Part shown: piece by piece, positions 8,878 through 16,985 of the stretch
How the letters are laid out: the number at the start of each line of letters is the position of its first letter
How positions within the stretch are numbered: position 1 is the first letter of the stretch
Source: Prochlorococcus sp. AG-347-L02
Lineage (GTDB): Bacteria > Cyanobacteriota > Cyanobacteriia > PCC-6307 > Cyanobiaceae
Length of the DNA: 45,717 nt
Assembly: GCA_003281255.1 (NCBI GenBank)
Contig: QCCL01000011.1
Span: 1 to 45,717, forward strand
Direction: 5' to 3'
The notes under the pieces: generated by a model
Seen by the model: the letters and a program-made list of their open reading frames with translations, nothing else
The model's database searches: none
Told to the model about the DNA's origin: nothing
Program-made: the position numbers and the translations under genes

Positions 8878-9960
8878 GTGATCAAGCAACGAATTATTTA
8901 TAATGGTAGTTATTTTTCAAGAAAACCTAATGGTATTTCTGTAGTTTCTCGTGAGTTAGCAAAGTCAATAAATCCAAATTTGATGACGCTTTTAGCGCCT
9001 TTCTCTGATAACCAAAGTAATTTTCACAAAATTCCTGAAAACCTTTCCCCTGATTATGGTCTTTATTCCCATGCAAGAAGATTATTTTGGAACCAATTTC
9101 ATTTGGGTAATTATCTAAAAAAAGCGAGTGATTCAATTCTCTTTTCACCACTCCCTGAAGCTCCTATCTTCAGAGGTGTTAAATCAGTTGTCTTAGTACA
9201 TGATCTTCTCCCATTAAGAATTCCTTACTTGACGCCTTTACTTCCTTATCATATCTGCTACGTTCCAATAGTTTTAAAAAATGCTTCAAAAATTCTCTGT
9301 AACTCTTCCGCAACAGCCAAAGAAGTTCACGACAAATTAAATATATCTCATAAAAAAATTGAAATTATAAAATTAGGATTCAATCGAGGTACTCTTAGAC
9401 CACTAAATAGAGTTAAAGAAAATTTTTTTCTAATTATTGCGAGACATACACCACATAAAAACATTCCAAGAATTTTAAAGGCTTTCTACAACTTAAAAAG
9501 GTTTAACAAATCAATAAAAGATTTAAGATTAAAAATTGTTGGGCAATATGATAAACGATATACACCAAGCTATAAAAAACTATGTTCTAGTCTTGAAATT
9601 GATAATTATTGCGATTGGATATATTGGGTTTCGGAAAATGAAAAACTTGAATTATTGAATAGTTGTCAGGCACTAATTATAGCAAGTCTTTGGGAGGGCT
9701 TCGGCTTGCCTGCCTTAGAGGCAATGGCTTGCGGAACTTTAGTTGTCGCTTCTAATAGAGGAGCACTTCCAGAAGTTTTAGATTGTAATGGTATTTTAAT
9801 TGATCCCGAAAATATATCTTCAATAGAATCTGGAATGAAAAGAGCATTGGATAATAAATTACTTAGTGAAAAATTGAGAAAAACAGGCCCATTAATTGCA
9901 AAGAAATTTTGTTGGAATAATACTGCGAAACAAATTGAAGAAATAATTTCAGGAATTTAA
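8878..9960 (+). CDS. GT4-type glycosyltransferase
   Basis: A 360-residue GT-B glycosyltransferase. The N-terminal half has the acceptor-side features PNGISVVSRELAKSI and VLVHDLLPLRIP. The C-terminal half has the classic GT4 donor-binding block SLWEGFGLPALEAMACGTLVVAS followed by GALPEV. ARHTPHKNIPRILKAF marks the start of the second domain. Start is GTG at 8878, with no good ATG nearby. It is divergent from the type I exporter, and codon use is less extreme than in the GT at 3146. A role in making the glycan exported by the Wzm/Wzt pair is inferred from position. Confidence 0.85.
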   Translation: MIKQRIIYNGSYFSRKPNGISVVSRELAKSINPNLMTLLAPFSDNQSNFHKIPENLSPDYGLYSHARRLFWNQFHLGNYLKKASDSILFSPLPEAPIFRGVKSVVLVHDLLPLRIPYLTPLLPYHICYVPIVLKNASKILCNSSATAKEVHDKLNISHKKIEIIKLGFNRGTLRPLNRVKENFFLIIARHTPHKNIPRILKAFYNLKRFNKSIKDLRLKIVGQYDKRYTPSYKKLCSSLEIDNYCDWIYWVSENEKLELLNSCQALIIASLWEGFGLPALEAMACGTLVVASNRGALPEVLDCNGILIDPENISSIESGMKRALDNKLLSEKLRKTGPLIAKKFCWNNTAKQIEEIISGI

Positions 9961-10005
9961 TTTGAAATGTTTTTAAAATTTTTAAATATAATAATTTTTT
10001 ATTTT

Positions 10006-10806
10006 TTATAAAAGGAACGGTATTTTTGACCTCAATCTATTTAAATAAAGAAGTGAAAAAATAAGTCCAATAAAATTCATAAATAAAACACCCAAAATTG
10101 GAGTAAAATTTATGTTCCCTTCAATAATCGAATCCCTTAACTGACTTATTACTAAATAAATAGGATTTAAATTCACAATCCATATCAATTTACCCAAGTT
10201 TTCTTTCATATATAAAATTGGAGATAAAAGAAAAGTTAATTGCAAAATAATAGGAACTAATTGATATATATCTCTGAAACGTACTCCAAGAAGGCAAATT
10301 AAAAGTGGGCACCAAAACATAAAAATTAAAAAATTTAAAATAGGTAAAATTGAAATAAAGAAATTTATAAATATTGACTTATCAAAAAATATAAGTGCAA
10401 AAAAAACTATACAAAAAGACTGTATAAAGTTATGAAGTTGAAAAGACCACTCTTCAAATGGATAAAAAAGAATATTTATATTTGTATTCTTTATTTTAAT
10501 TTCATTTTGAATAAGTAGATTAGGAGCAGATCCTATAGAAGTACTAAGCGAGGACCATAAAACCATTCCCAAACCAAGATAAACCACATACTTATTAAAA
10601 TTTTCTACTTTAAATACTGTTCCATAAACTACTGACAATAAAGATATGGATAATAAATTTGAGAGTCCTAACCAAAAACTTCCTAAGGATGTCCTAGCGA
10701 ATCGCTCTTCTGTTCTAGACCATGCGGTAAACCACCAAACTTTGCGAAGTTTTATAGCTTCGAGAAGAATATCTAATATTTGTTGTTTTCTTTTATTTTT
10801 AATCAT
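10006..10806 (-). CDS. wzm: Polysaccharide ABC-2 exporter permease (Wzm-like)
   Basis: A 266-residue integral membrane protein of the ABC-2 polysaccharide/polyol export family. The N-terminal amphipathic segment (WWFTAWSRTEERFARTSLG) is the usual interface helix before about six membrane segments. The conserved LLGVRFRDIYQLVPIILQL block with LSPILYM is clearly present. It pairs with the ATPase upstream, sharing an ATGA overlap at 10803-10806. The pair exports a lipid-linked surface glycan (O-antigen or teichoic-acid-like) across the inner membrane. Confidence 0.9.
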   Translation of the reverse strand: MIKNKRKQQILDILLEAIKLRKVWWFTAWSRTEERFARTSLGSFWLGLSNLLSISLLSVVYGTVFKVENFNKYVVYLGLGMVLWSSLSTSIGSAPNLLIQNEIKIKNTNINILFYPFEEWSFQLHNFIQSFCIVFFALIFFDKSIFINFFISILPILNFLIFMFWCPLLICLLGVRFRDIYQLVPIILQLTFLLSPILYMKENLGKLIWIVNLNPIYLVISQLRDSIIEGNINFTPILGVLFMNFIGLIFSLLYLNRLRSKIPFLL

Positions 10807-11564
10807 ATTTTTCCTTCATAAAAAGTTAGGGCTTTTTTAATAGGACCATCAAATGCAATTGCACCTTTTTCAAAAACTAAACCTCTTTTGCAAAATCTTA
10901 AAAGTAATTCATTAGAATGAGAAGCTAAAAATAATGTTCCTGAATTAGATATAAAATCAGTTAATCTATTATAAGCTTTCTTCTGAAAATCAATATCACC
11001 AGTAGCAAAACCTTCATCTAATGCTAAGCACTCATGGGAACAACCAGTAAGAATTGCAAATTGTAATCTAGAAAGCATTCCTTGACTATATGTTTTTAAG
11101 GGTAAATATATATATTCTCCCAAACCAGAAAAATTCACAACATTTTTACAGAAATTATCAAACCCCTTGAGATTTTGATTTATCAAAAGGTAATGCGCTT
11201 TCATCGCTTTAATGCCGCTTAATTCTTCACTAGTTAATAAACTCTTATGAATCATTGGATATATTTTTGATCTTCTTTTAATTGTTCCTTTAGACAAACT
11301 ATATATGCCAGAAATTAATCTTAAGAAAGTTGTTTTTCCAGCTCCATTATGGCCAATAAGACCAACTCTCTCACCTTCTAAAAATTTTATATTTAGATTG
11401 TTTAATGCGTTTATATAAGTAATATTTTTAATCTTTTTAAATTTCCCTCCTGTTAAAGAATTGATAAAAGATGATTTTAAAGTTCTATTTGTATTATGAA
11501 ATAAAGGTATATCTAATGAAGCTGATTTTAATTCCAATATGGTTTTGCTTTGTTTCTTAGTCAT
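10803..11564 (-). CDS. wzt: Polysaccharide ABC exporter ATPase (Wzt-like, short form)
   Basis: A 253-residue ABC ATPase with Walker A GHNGAGKTT, signature-like YSQGMLSRL, Walker B ECLALDEGF and switch His LASHS, all typical of the O-antigen exporter ATPases. It has only the nucleotide-binding domain and lacks the C-terminal carbohydrate-binding extension of E. coli O9a-type Wzt, so chain-end recognition is probably not its task. First gene of a two-gene operon with the permease (ATGA overlap). Confidence 0.92.
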   Translation of the reverse strand: MTKKQSKTILELKSASLDIPLFHNTNRTLKSSFINSLTGGKFKKIKNITYINALNNLNIKFLEGERVGLIGHNGAGKTTFLRLISGIYSLSKGTIKRRSKIYPMIHKSLLTSEELSGIKAMKAHYLLINQNLKGFDNFCKNVVNFSGLGEYIYLPLKTYSQGMLSRLQFAILTGCSHECLALDEGFATGDIDFQKKAYNRLTDFISNSGTLFLASHSNELLLRFCKRGLVFEKGAIAFDGPIKKALTFYEGKI

Positions 11565-11689
11565 CTAAATAAATATTTAAACTATATAAATATTGCAATT
11601 TAAATAAGATATTTATAAGAAGTTAACTTAAATAATTGCCGAAGTCAATATACAATATCATTACATCAGAGTAGTAATTTTAATTAAAA

Positions 11690-12394
11690 ATGGAATATAA
11701 ATTACTTGAGGAGTTATCAAAATATGGCTTGCTAAAAGATTTTTTAAAATCAAAAGTTTTAGAAAACAAATTAAAAGATATAGATCTAAGTGAAGTCGAA
11801 AAAGCAGAAGCTAGAAATCACTATAAAAATTTTTTTTCTCTTAAAAACGAACTCTTAATAGAAGAGCATAGAAAAAAAAATTTATTAAGTAAAGAGAATT
11901 TAATTTATAGAATGAATTTGAATAAAAAAGTTCAAAAATATTGCGAAGAAAAATATGATGAATTTATTAGCAAGGAATATATTTCAAATAAAGAAAATAT
12001 GGATATTGTAAAATACAGTATGCTACGAGTAAAAGAATATGGTTTAGCTATTGAACTCTATCTAAAAATAAAAGATGATAATGAAGATTTTAATGAATTA
12101 GCAAAAAAATATTCCACCGGCATTGAGAAAAAAACTAGTGGAGTGATTGGACCATTGCCACTGGAGAGAGTTAATAATCTAATGAGGCCAAAACTTAGCA
12201 AAAATAATTTGAAAATTTTAAATAAACCTTTGAAATATAATAATGAATGGATACTTTGTAGATTAGAAGAATATAAAGAATCCAAGTTAGATCAAAAAAC
12301 AGTGATGAATTTAAAAAGTAAGATTCTTGATGAAGAGATAGAGCGTGAAATTATAAATTGCTATATAAATGATTTAAATACGCTCTTAAATTGA
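11690..12394 (+). CDS. Parvulin-type peptidyl-prolyl isomerase-like protein
   Basis: A 234-residue protein, Lys/Glu-rich and helical at the N-terminus (about 1-100), with no signal peptide. Residues about 110-195 look like a parvulin (PpiC) domain: YSMLRVKEYGLAIELYLKIK, FNELAKKYSTG, a GVIGPLPLERV segment and ILCRLEEYKES. A short helical tail follows. The absence of a signal peptide suggests action in the cytoplasm, perhaps holding or folding cargo for the type I exporter. PpiC-like genes beside cNMP-domain exporters are a recurrent cyanobacterial arrangement as I recall it. It directly precedes the metalloprotease gene (154-base gap), supporting a chaperone role. Catalysis itself is not shown. 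Confidence 0.7.
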   Translation: MEYKLLEELSKYGLLKDFLKSKVLENKLKDIDLSEVEKAEARNHYKNFFSLKNELLIEEHRKKNLLSKENLIYRMNLNKKVQKYCEEKYDEFISKEYISNKENMDIVKYSMLRVKEYGLAIELYLKIKDDNEDFNELAKKYSTGIEKKTSGVIGPLPLERVNNLMRPKLSKNNLKILNKPLKYNNEWILCRLEEYKESKLDQKTVMNLKSKILDEEIEREIINCYINDLNTLLN

Positions 12395-12548
12395 TTTTGA
12401 AAAATAAGTATTTGTTGATTTTATGCACAATCTTTGTTGGTACTTTTGCTTTGTAATATTCCTCTAACATAAAGAAATCTTTTTATTGTTTTATTTGTTT
12501 TCGTTTCTAAGATAATTAAATAAATCAATAAATATATAAATCTCTATT

Positions 12549-13835
12549 TTGGATAAATCTAATTACTCAGAATCTTTTTATCACCTAAGAAATCATGAAA
12601 ATATTCCTTTAAATGACATCTATCACATAGATTATAGTTTTGATGTAAATTGGGTTTATCAACATATTCCATCCGGCAAAGTAAAATGGACCGTTTGGGA
12701 TGGAGGATATGATGGATATAACGTAATAGATAGGCGTCCTTATTATTATGATGATTCCGTTTACAACTATGATGCACTTCCTCATGAATTTAATTTCATT
12801 CAAAATACTTTTAATGAACTAGATAAACATATTGAGCTAGATTTTGAATATGTAGAATGGGGGGTCGTTCCTGCAGACATATATGTTTGGCTAGTGGATG
12901 AAACTCCCTCTGGATCTCATGGTGTTGGTCTTTTTCATGGTTTAAAAACTTATGGAAGAGTGGAGGCCATAGCAGATGTAACAAATGGGATGGGGAGAAA
13001 TTATACCTATTACGTAATTGCTCATGAGATCGGTCATGCCTTGGGACTAAGTCATCCTGGTGTAAATGGCAATGATTATCCTTCCTCAAATTTATATAAT
13101 ACGAAAGATACAATAATGAGTTATAACGCAGATGAAATTGGCGTGTATGGAACTACATTTACTGATTTAGATATTAAGGCTTTACAGTCTATTTGGGGTG
13201 CTGAAGGAAGTTATGGAGGCGTAGATTTTAATATAAATAATAATTCTGTAGTAGTTTCTGAACAGATTATTAGTTCGCATTCAATAGGTTCTGAATACGA
13301 ACTTTATGGAATCACAGATTACAATGGAAATCTACATGCAGATACTGGAAGCGTTTCTAACGAACTTAAAAGTGCTTACAAATATCAAGGAAATTTAGAT
13401 GTAAATAAAGATGGTATTTCTGAGGCTATTTATACAAATAGAGTTAGTGGAAGATGGGCTACTGGATCGTTAGATTCTGGTTCAAATTTAATTAGTTTTT
13501 CTGATCATGGCAAAGGTGGGACCACAAGAATAGTAGGGATATATATCGACCCTTTAGTTACATCAGGTGAAGTTGTTCAATATAGTGATCACGATAGCCA
13601 ACATAGATTTCAAAATGATTTAAAAACAGACAACCTATTAGTTAAAAGAGCTGGCGATTATGATAATGATGGATTTCAAGAAATCTATTGGAAGACAGCT
13701 GATGGAACTGCATATCTAAGATCGTTGATGCATTCTGATGGAAATATTCAATATGCAAATTATCAATCTGAAGCTCAAATGAGTAATTATTTAACTAATA
13801 ATGGATATGAATCTATTATCAGCGATATTACTTAA
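12549..13835 (+). CDS. Secreted M10-type zinc metalloprotease with C-terminal domain shared with the RTX-like protein
   Basis: A 428-residue protein. The zinc site is HEIGHALGLSHP (His159, His163, His169, catalytic Glu160) and a Met-turn IMSY follows at about 189-192. This fits the metzincin M10 (matrixin/serralysin) group. Residues about 30-220 are the protease; no propeptide cysteine switch is seen. Residues about 250-428 form the shared domain with DVNKDG and DYDNDG loops. There is no signal peptide and no clear RTX nonapeptide block, so export would depend on the shared C-terminal domain. The start is TTG at 12549; no ATG occurs in frame before the active site. It follows the parvulin gene on the same strand. 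Substrate unknown. Confidence 0.85.
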   Translation: MDKSNYSESFYHLRNHENIPLNDIYHIDYSFDVNWVYQHIPSGKVKWTVWDGGYDGYNVIDRRPYYYDDSVYNYDALPHEFNFIQNTFNELDKHIELDFEYVEWGVVPADIYVWLVDETPSGSHGVGLFHGLKTYGRVEAIADVTNGMGRNYTYYVIAHEIGHALGLSHPGVNGNDYPSSNLYNTKDTIMSYNADEIGVYGTTFTDLDIKALQSIWGAEGSYGGVDFNINNNSVVVSEQIISSHSIGSEYELYGITDYNGNLHADTGSVSNELKSAYKYQGNLDVNKDGISEAIYTNRVSGRWATGSLDSGSNLISFSDHGKGGTTRIVGIYIDPLVTSGEVVQYSDHDSQHRFQNDLKTDNLLVKRAGDYDNDGFQEIYWKTADGTAYLRSLMHSDGNIQYANYQSEAQMSNYLTNNGYESIISDIT

Positions 13836-13847
13836 GTAAGATTAAGT

Positions 13848-14542
13848 TTACTTAAATTCCGGTAAAAGCTCTTTAATAATCGAATCTTTAGTTTGATCCC
13901 AATTTTTATAAACAGTTTTCCATGCGTTTACGGTTTCTTTCCCAATCTCGTTAATTCTAAGACCTGTTGAACCATAACTAGAAATCATAATGAATGCCTT
14001 CCCATTTATCATTGGATAATCTGATAAGGCATTAGCGACGGCTTTATTAACATCAAAAACGCCATCGCATCTATTTACAACAAGATAGCTTCCATCATTT
14101 AATAATAAAGCTAAGGAGGTGACATCATTTGAGCCTGTGGTTGATCTCCCGCCTAATCTTCCCTGGAAAATTAATTGTTCAGAGATTCTTATTTCACTTC
14201 TTCCGAAATAAGATGCAACTCTAAAAGTTTTATTATAGTTTCTATCAAATACTGCTAGTGTTTCTCCTTTAATTGGATTTTCAATTATTAGAGGTTTTGA
14301 CAATGGGAATTCCTCACTGTCTAGTCCTTGTGTTCTCCAGTCTTCAGTAATAGTAAACCTCTTAATATTTGATAGTTCTCCATCTAGTTTTGTCTGTTTT
14401 ATTTTTTATATTCTTCTCTTCTTGTTGAACTTCACAACCCCATATCATTGTCCTTCCCGAATATTTCAGGACCAGTTTCATAAGCAAATGATAAGGGAGT
14501 AATGGAATGCAAAACAATTAAAGCTAATAATTTAATTTTCAT
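13848..14542 (-). pseudogene. Secreted protein gene broken by two apparent frameshifts
   Basis: The longest piece (13848-14303, 151 residues if started at a TTG) has no good start and stays open to 14405 without an ATG. Upstream in another frame an ATG at 14540-14542 opens a clean signal peptide (MKIKLLALIV...PLSFA), followed by ETGPEIFGKDND, and then stops at 14432-14434. A middle piece in the third frame reads GCEVQQEEKNIKN. Each change of frame is a +1 and sits at a short homopolymer (GGGG near 14437-14440, A-runs near 14396-14410). Removing one base at each would give a continuous secreted protein of about 230 residues. Function unknown. It may be a real decayed gene, or two sequencing errors. 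Confidence 0.65.
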
Positions 14543-14916
14543 TTAGAAAAAAGTTTTAGAAGATTATATAGAAAATATTATTATCAATTTTGCATAAATT
14601 AAAATGATTTAGTAATTGAAACTTATTTTTTCTAAATTTTTAATTCTGACTCAAAAAGAATCATATCTTGATATTTCCCTCAAATTTCCCTCAAAAGGCT
14701 CAATACTAGTCCGAAATAGTCCATACTTTCTTTAAAATGGCTACCAGCTATAAGTCTTAATTGTATCCTCATTCTTGCGTGTGCTTTGTAGTACTTGGTG
14801 GAGTTGTTCCTATCAAATGGCCTAAAAAGATAAAAAAATTTGGTTGATAAAATACCTTTTTAACCTATTTAGTTTTTTTATTTTTTAAGATGTGTAAGAA
14901 TTAAATTTCTAATAGA
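14543..14916. other. Non-coding stretch with tandem repeats
   Basis: No convincing gene. An 11-base unit ATTTCCCTCAA occurs twice in tandem (14673-14683, 14684-14694), followed by TAGTCC twice with 10-base spacing (14707-14712, 14717-14722). The promoter of the Hli gene at 14917 must lie near the right end. Confidence 0.4.
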
Positions 14917-15171
14917 ATGAGTAAATTTAAAGATAACTTTTCAAGCGAAAGCTTTTACCCAGATAGTAGTTATTATCTTGACCAAGATAATAATCCTAAA
15001 GAGGAGCCAATTTCAGAAGATCAAAAATCCAATATAGGGGGGAATTTTGAATGGCCAAATACTTATTGGTTTATTGCTGAAAGAACAAATGGAAGACTAG
15101 CAATGATAGGTTTCATGGCTGTTATTATTAACTACACTTTATTTGGATGGATAGCTTATCCAATCCTTTAA
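14917..15171 (+). CDS. High-light-inducible protein (Hli, one-helix chlorophyll-binding)
   Basis: 84 residues: a polar N-terminal part of about 45 residues, then FIAERTNGRLAMIGFMAVII, the Hli/chlorophyll a/b-binding helix with ExxNGRxAMxGF. It ends in a short hydrophobic tail. Hli proteins sit in thylakoids, bind chlorophyll and carotenoid, and protect during photosystem assembly and light stress. The next ORF starts the base after its stop codon, suggesting a two-gene transcript. Confidence 0.93.
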   Translation: MSKFKDNFSSESFYPDSSYYLDQDNNPKEEPISEDQKSNIGGNFEWPNTYWFIAERTNGRLAMIGFMAVIINYTLFGWIAYPIL

Positions 15172-15399
15172 ATGAGTAATTCTAATTTTGACAAAAATGG
15201 TGTCGATAAGTCTGGAACACACTGGCTTCAATATGCTGCGTTTGTTGTAACTGCATTTGCTATTTATTTTGGCTGGGCATTTTTCAATGATGCCAATTTC
15301 CATCAATTCTCTGTAAAAATATTCAAGTTCTGGAATTGTAATGGATATAACCCATTAGGTTATTGCGTGATGCGTTGGAAAGTAGACTTTTATCCCTAA
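15172..15399 (+). CDS. Small one-helix membrane protein following hli
   Basis: 75 residues with a single hydrophobic segment (YAAFVVTAFAIYFGWAFF, about 21-38). The ATG directly abuts the hli stop (TAA at 15169-15171), so it is probably co-translated. The tail after about residue 45 (Cys/Trp-rich, ending VDFYP) looks less protein-like, so a frameshift near 15310 is possible. It may be a thylakoid partner of the Hli protein; family not recognised. Confidence 0.5.
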   Translation: MSNSNFDKNGVDKSGTHWLQYAAFVVTAFAIYFGWAFFNDANFHQFSVKIFKFWNCNGYNPLGYCVMRWKVDFYP

Positions 15400-15833
15400 A
15401 ACAATTAATGACTATGTCTTACTTAAGGTTTATTTCAAATAGATCATGGTTAAAAAGTTTCATCAAAAATACAAATAATAATTATCAATTTTTAAATATT
15501 TTTATTGATTCTGGGAAGTTTACTTCAATATATGGCAAAGAACTGCCTGCTATTACAATGAAAATAATTAAAAAGTTGTAACTAGAGAAGAACGGAAAAA
15601 TATAATTACTTAGGGTTGGAGAAGAACCGAGGAAGATTGGACAAAAAAAGAGAGCCAGGGCTGCTAATCCTTAATAGGTGGTCAAATAATACTCAATTAC
15701 TAACTAATGGCGGTGCAAGGAGTAAAAGTTTCATACTCTTTAAAACTATTTCTGCCCAACTTGAAAAGTATAAATCTTGCATTTTTGCTGGCCAATTTAC
15801 TTTAATTTCCCATTTGCTTTTATTGGTTTTTGA
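15400..15833. other. Mostly unassigned stretch between hli companion and rluF
   Basis: Two ORFs lie here that I do not accept firmly. One runs on the plus strand to 15581, most plausibly from ATG at about 15409-15417, about 57 residues and Lys/Asn-rich. The other is 15616-15837, with unusual composition. A purine-rich segment near 15590-15660 resembles no RNA I recognise. No repeats or clear terminators were seen. Confidence 0.3.
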
Positions 15834-16556
15834 TTAGTCATATGTTTTTGAGGAGTTTTCGAGTAACCCATTTAATTCCAGGAGTTCTTCTTTACTAAGT
15901 TCTCTATATTTTCCTGTTGGCACGTCTAACTTAATATTCATAATTCTTACACGCTTTAATGATCGTACTCTATATCCTAAGGCCTCACACATTCTTCTAA
16001 TTTGGCGGTTAAGTCCCTGTGTGAGTATTATTTTAAAATTTCTAGGACCCAATTGTTTTACGAAACAATTTTTAGTCATTGTGTCTAATATTTCCACACC
16101 ATTACTCATGTTTTTAATAAAGTCGCTATTAATCGTACGATTAACTTTTACAATATATTCTTTTTCATGATTATTTCTTGCTCTGAGTATTTTATTTACG
16201 ATGTCTCCATCATTGGTTAAAAAAATCAATCCCTCACTGAGCTTATCTAATCTTCCGATAGGGAAAATTCTTTTAGGATATTTAATGAAATCGATAACAT
16301 TATTGGGTTCTACTTTCCTATCTGTTGTACAAACAATTCCTACAGGTTTATTAAAGGCTAAGTAAATGTTTTTTTGTCTCTTTGATTTTTCTATTCTTTG
16401 ACCTTTAACTTCTATTTGATCACTATTTTCTACTTTGGTTCCAATTTCTGGAATTTTGCCATTAATGGTTACCTTTCCTTCTGAAATTAATCTATCTGCT
16501 TCTCTCCTGGAACAATAACCGACTTCACTTAAATATTTATTTATTCTAGTAGCCAT
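15834..16556 (-). CDS. rluF: 23S rRNA pseudouridine synthase, RluF type
   Basis: 240 residues. An N-terminal S4 RNA-binding domain (about 3-50, INKYLSEVGYCSRREADRLI) is followed by the RsuA/RluB/E/F catalytic domain with GRLDKLSEGLIFLTNDGD (catalytic Asp104). The downstream block NKILRARNNHEKEYIV and GLNRQIRRMCEALGYRV match the RluF branch, which in E. coli modifies U2604 of 23S rRNA. ATG start with no long alternative. A stand-alone housekeeping enzyme; the exact target base here is inferred. Confidence 0.88.
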   Translation of the reverse strand: MATRINKYLSEVGYCSRREADRLISEGKVTINGKIPEIGTKVENSDQIEVKGQRIEKSKRQKNIYLAFNKPVGIVCTTDRKVEPNNVIDFIKYPKRIFPIGRLDKLSEGLIFLTNDGDIVNKILRARNNHEKEYIVKVNRTINSDFIKNMSNGVEILDTMTKNCFVKQLGPRNFKIILTQGLNRQIRRMCEALGYRVRSLKRVRIMNIKLDVPTGKYRELSKEELLELNGLLENSSKTYD

Positions 16557-16707
16557 TTTTGATGTTTAATTTTTATCTGCACTAGATAAAGAAATTTACT
16601 AACCTCCTCATATTTTAGATCGGCTGTCAATTTTAGTTAGTATTCTCATTATTGTATTTCAGATTATTTTCATCAGTAATTTATACCGAACAGATCTAAC
16701 TCTCTTT

Positions 16708-16953
16708 TTAATTCCAATTTTTTTCAATTTTCCTCCATCCCTTAGAAAGTAATCTTTCATAAATTTCTCTAGCTAAATCTATTTCAACTGAAATTGTATT
16801 TGTCATTACTGGGGGTTTGTTCCCTAATCCTCCCACTATTTTTCCAGTATCTATGAACATATACTCAAAAACTCCATCAATGCTCTTCTCGTTTCTCATG
16901 AATCTTTTAACTTCTGACCTATTTAAATTAATCAACCAATAAGATTTATCCAT
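16708..16953 (-). CDS. DUF1651-like small protein
   Basis: 81 residues with the layout of the picocyanobacterial DUF1651 group: WLINLNRSEVKRFMR near the start, a middle PPVMTN segment, and an end with ARE-Y--LLSKGWRKI. It is one of three such proteins in the window (others at 19469 and 31850). Soluble, function unknown. It sits 32 bases upstream of the SRAP gene on the opposite side of any obvious operon signal. Confidence 0.7.
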   Translation of the reverse strand: MDKSYWLINLNRSEVKRFMRNEKSIDGVFEYMFIDTGKIVGGLGNKPPVMTNTISVEIDLAREIYERLLSKGWRKIEKNWN

Positions 16954-16985
16954 TAATCTAACCTTGAATTTAGTAAACGTTCCAT

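Noticed and set aside
13833..13854. Inverted repeat TAAGTAA/TTACTTA between the protease and the broken gene
   Set aside because: All-AT-rich, weak stem that lies partly in the stop codons; not called as a terminator.
14601..14760. Minus-strand frame reading through the tandem repeat (about 24 codons ending DSF)
   Set aside because: It resembles the end of a coding sequence, but a stop lies just upstream, and it is too short to call an integrase or gene remnant.
15363..15581. ORF after the hli companion
   Set aside because: Overlaps the companion ORF and has a TTG start. A shorter version from an internal ATG is possible, but there is no support beyond being open.
15616..15837. ORF of 73 codons before rluF
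   Set aside because: Composition unlike neighbours, no recognisable fold, and it overlaps the end of rluF. Kept only in the gap note.
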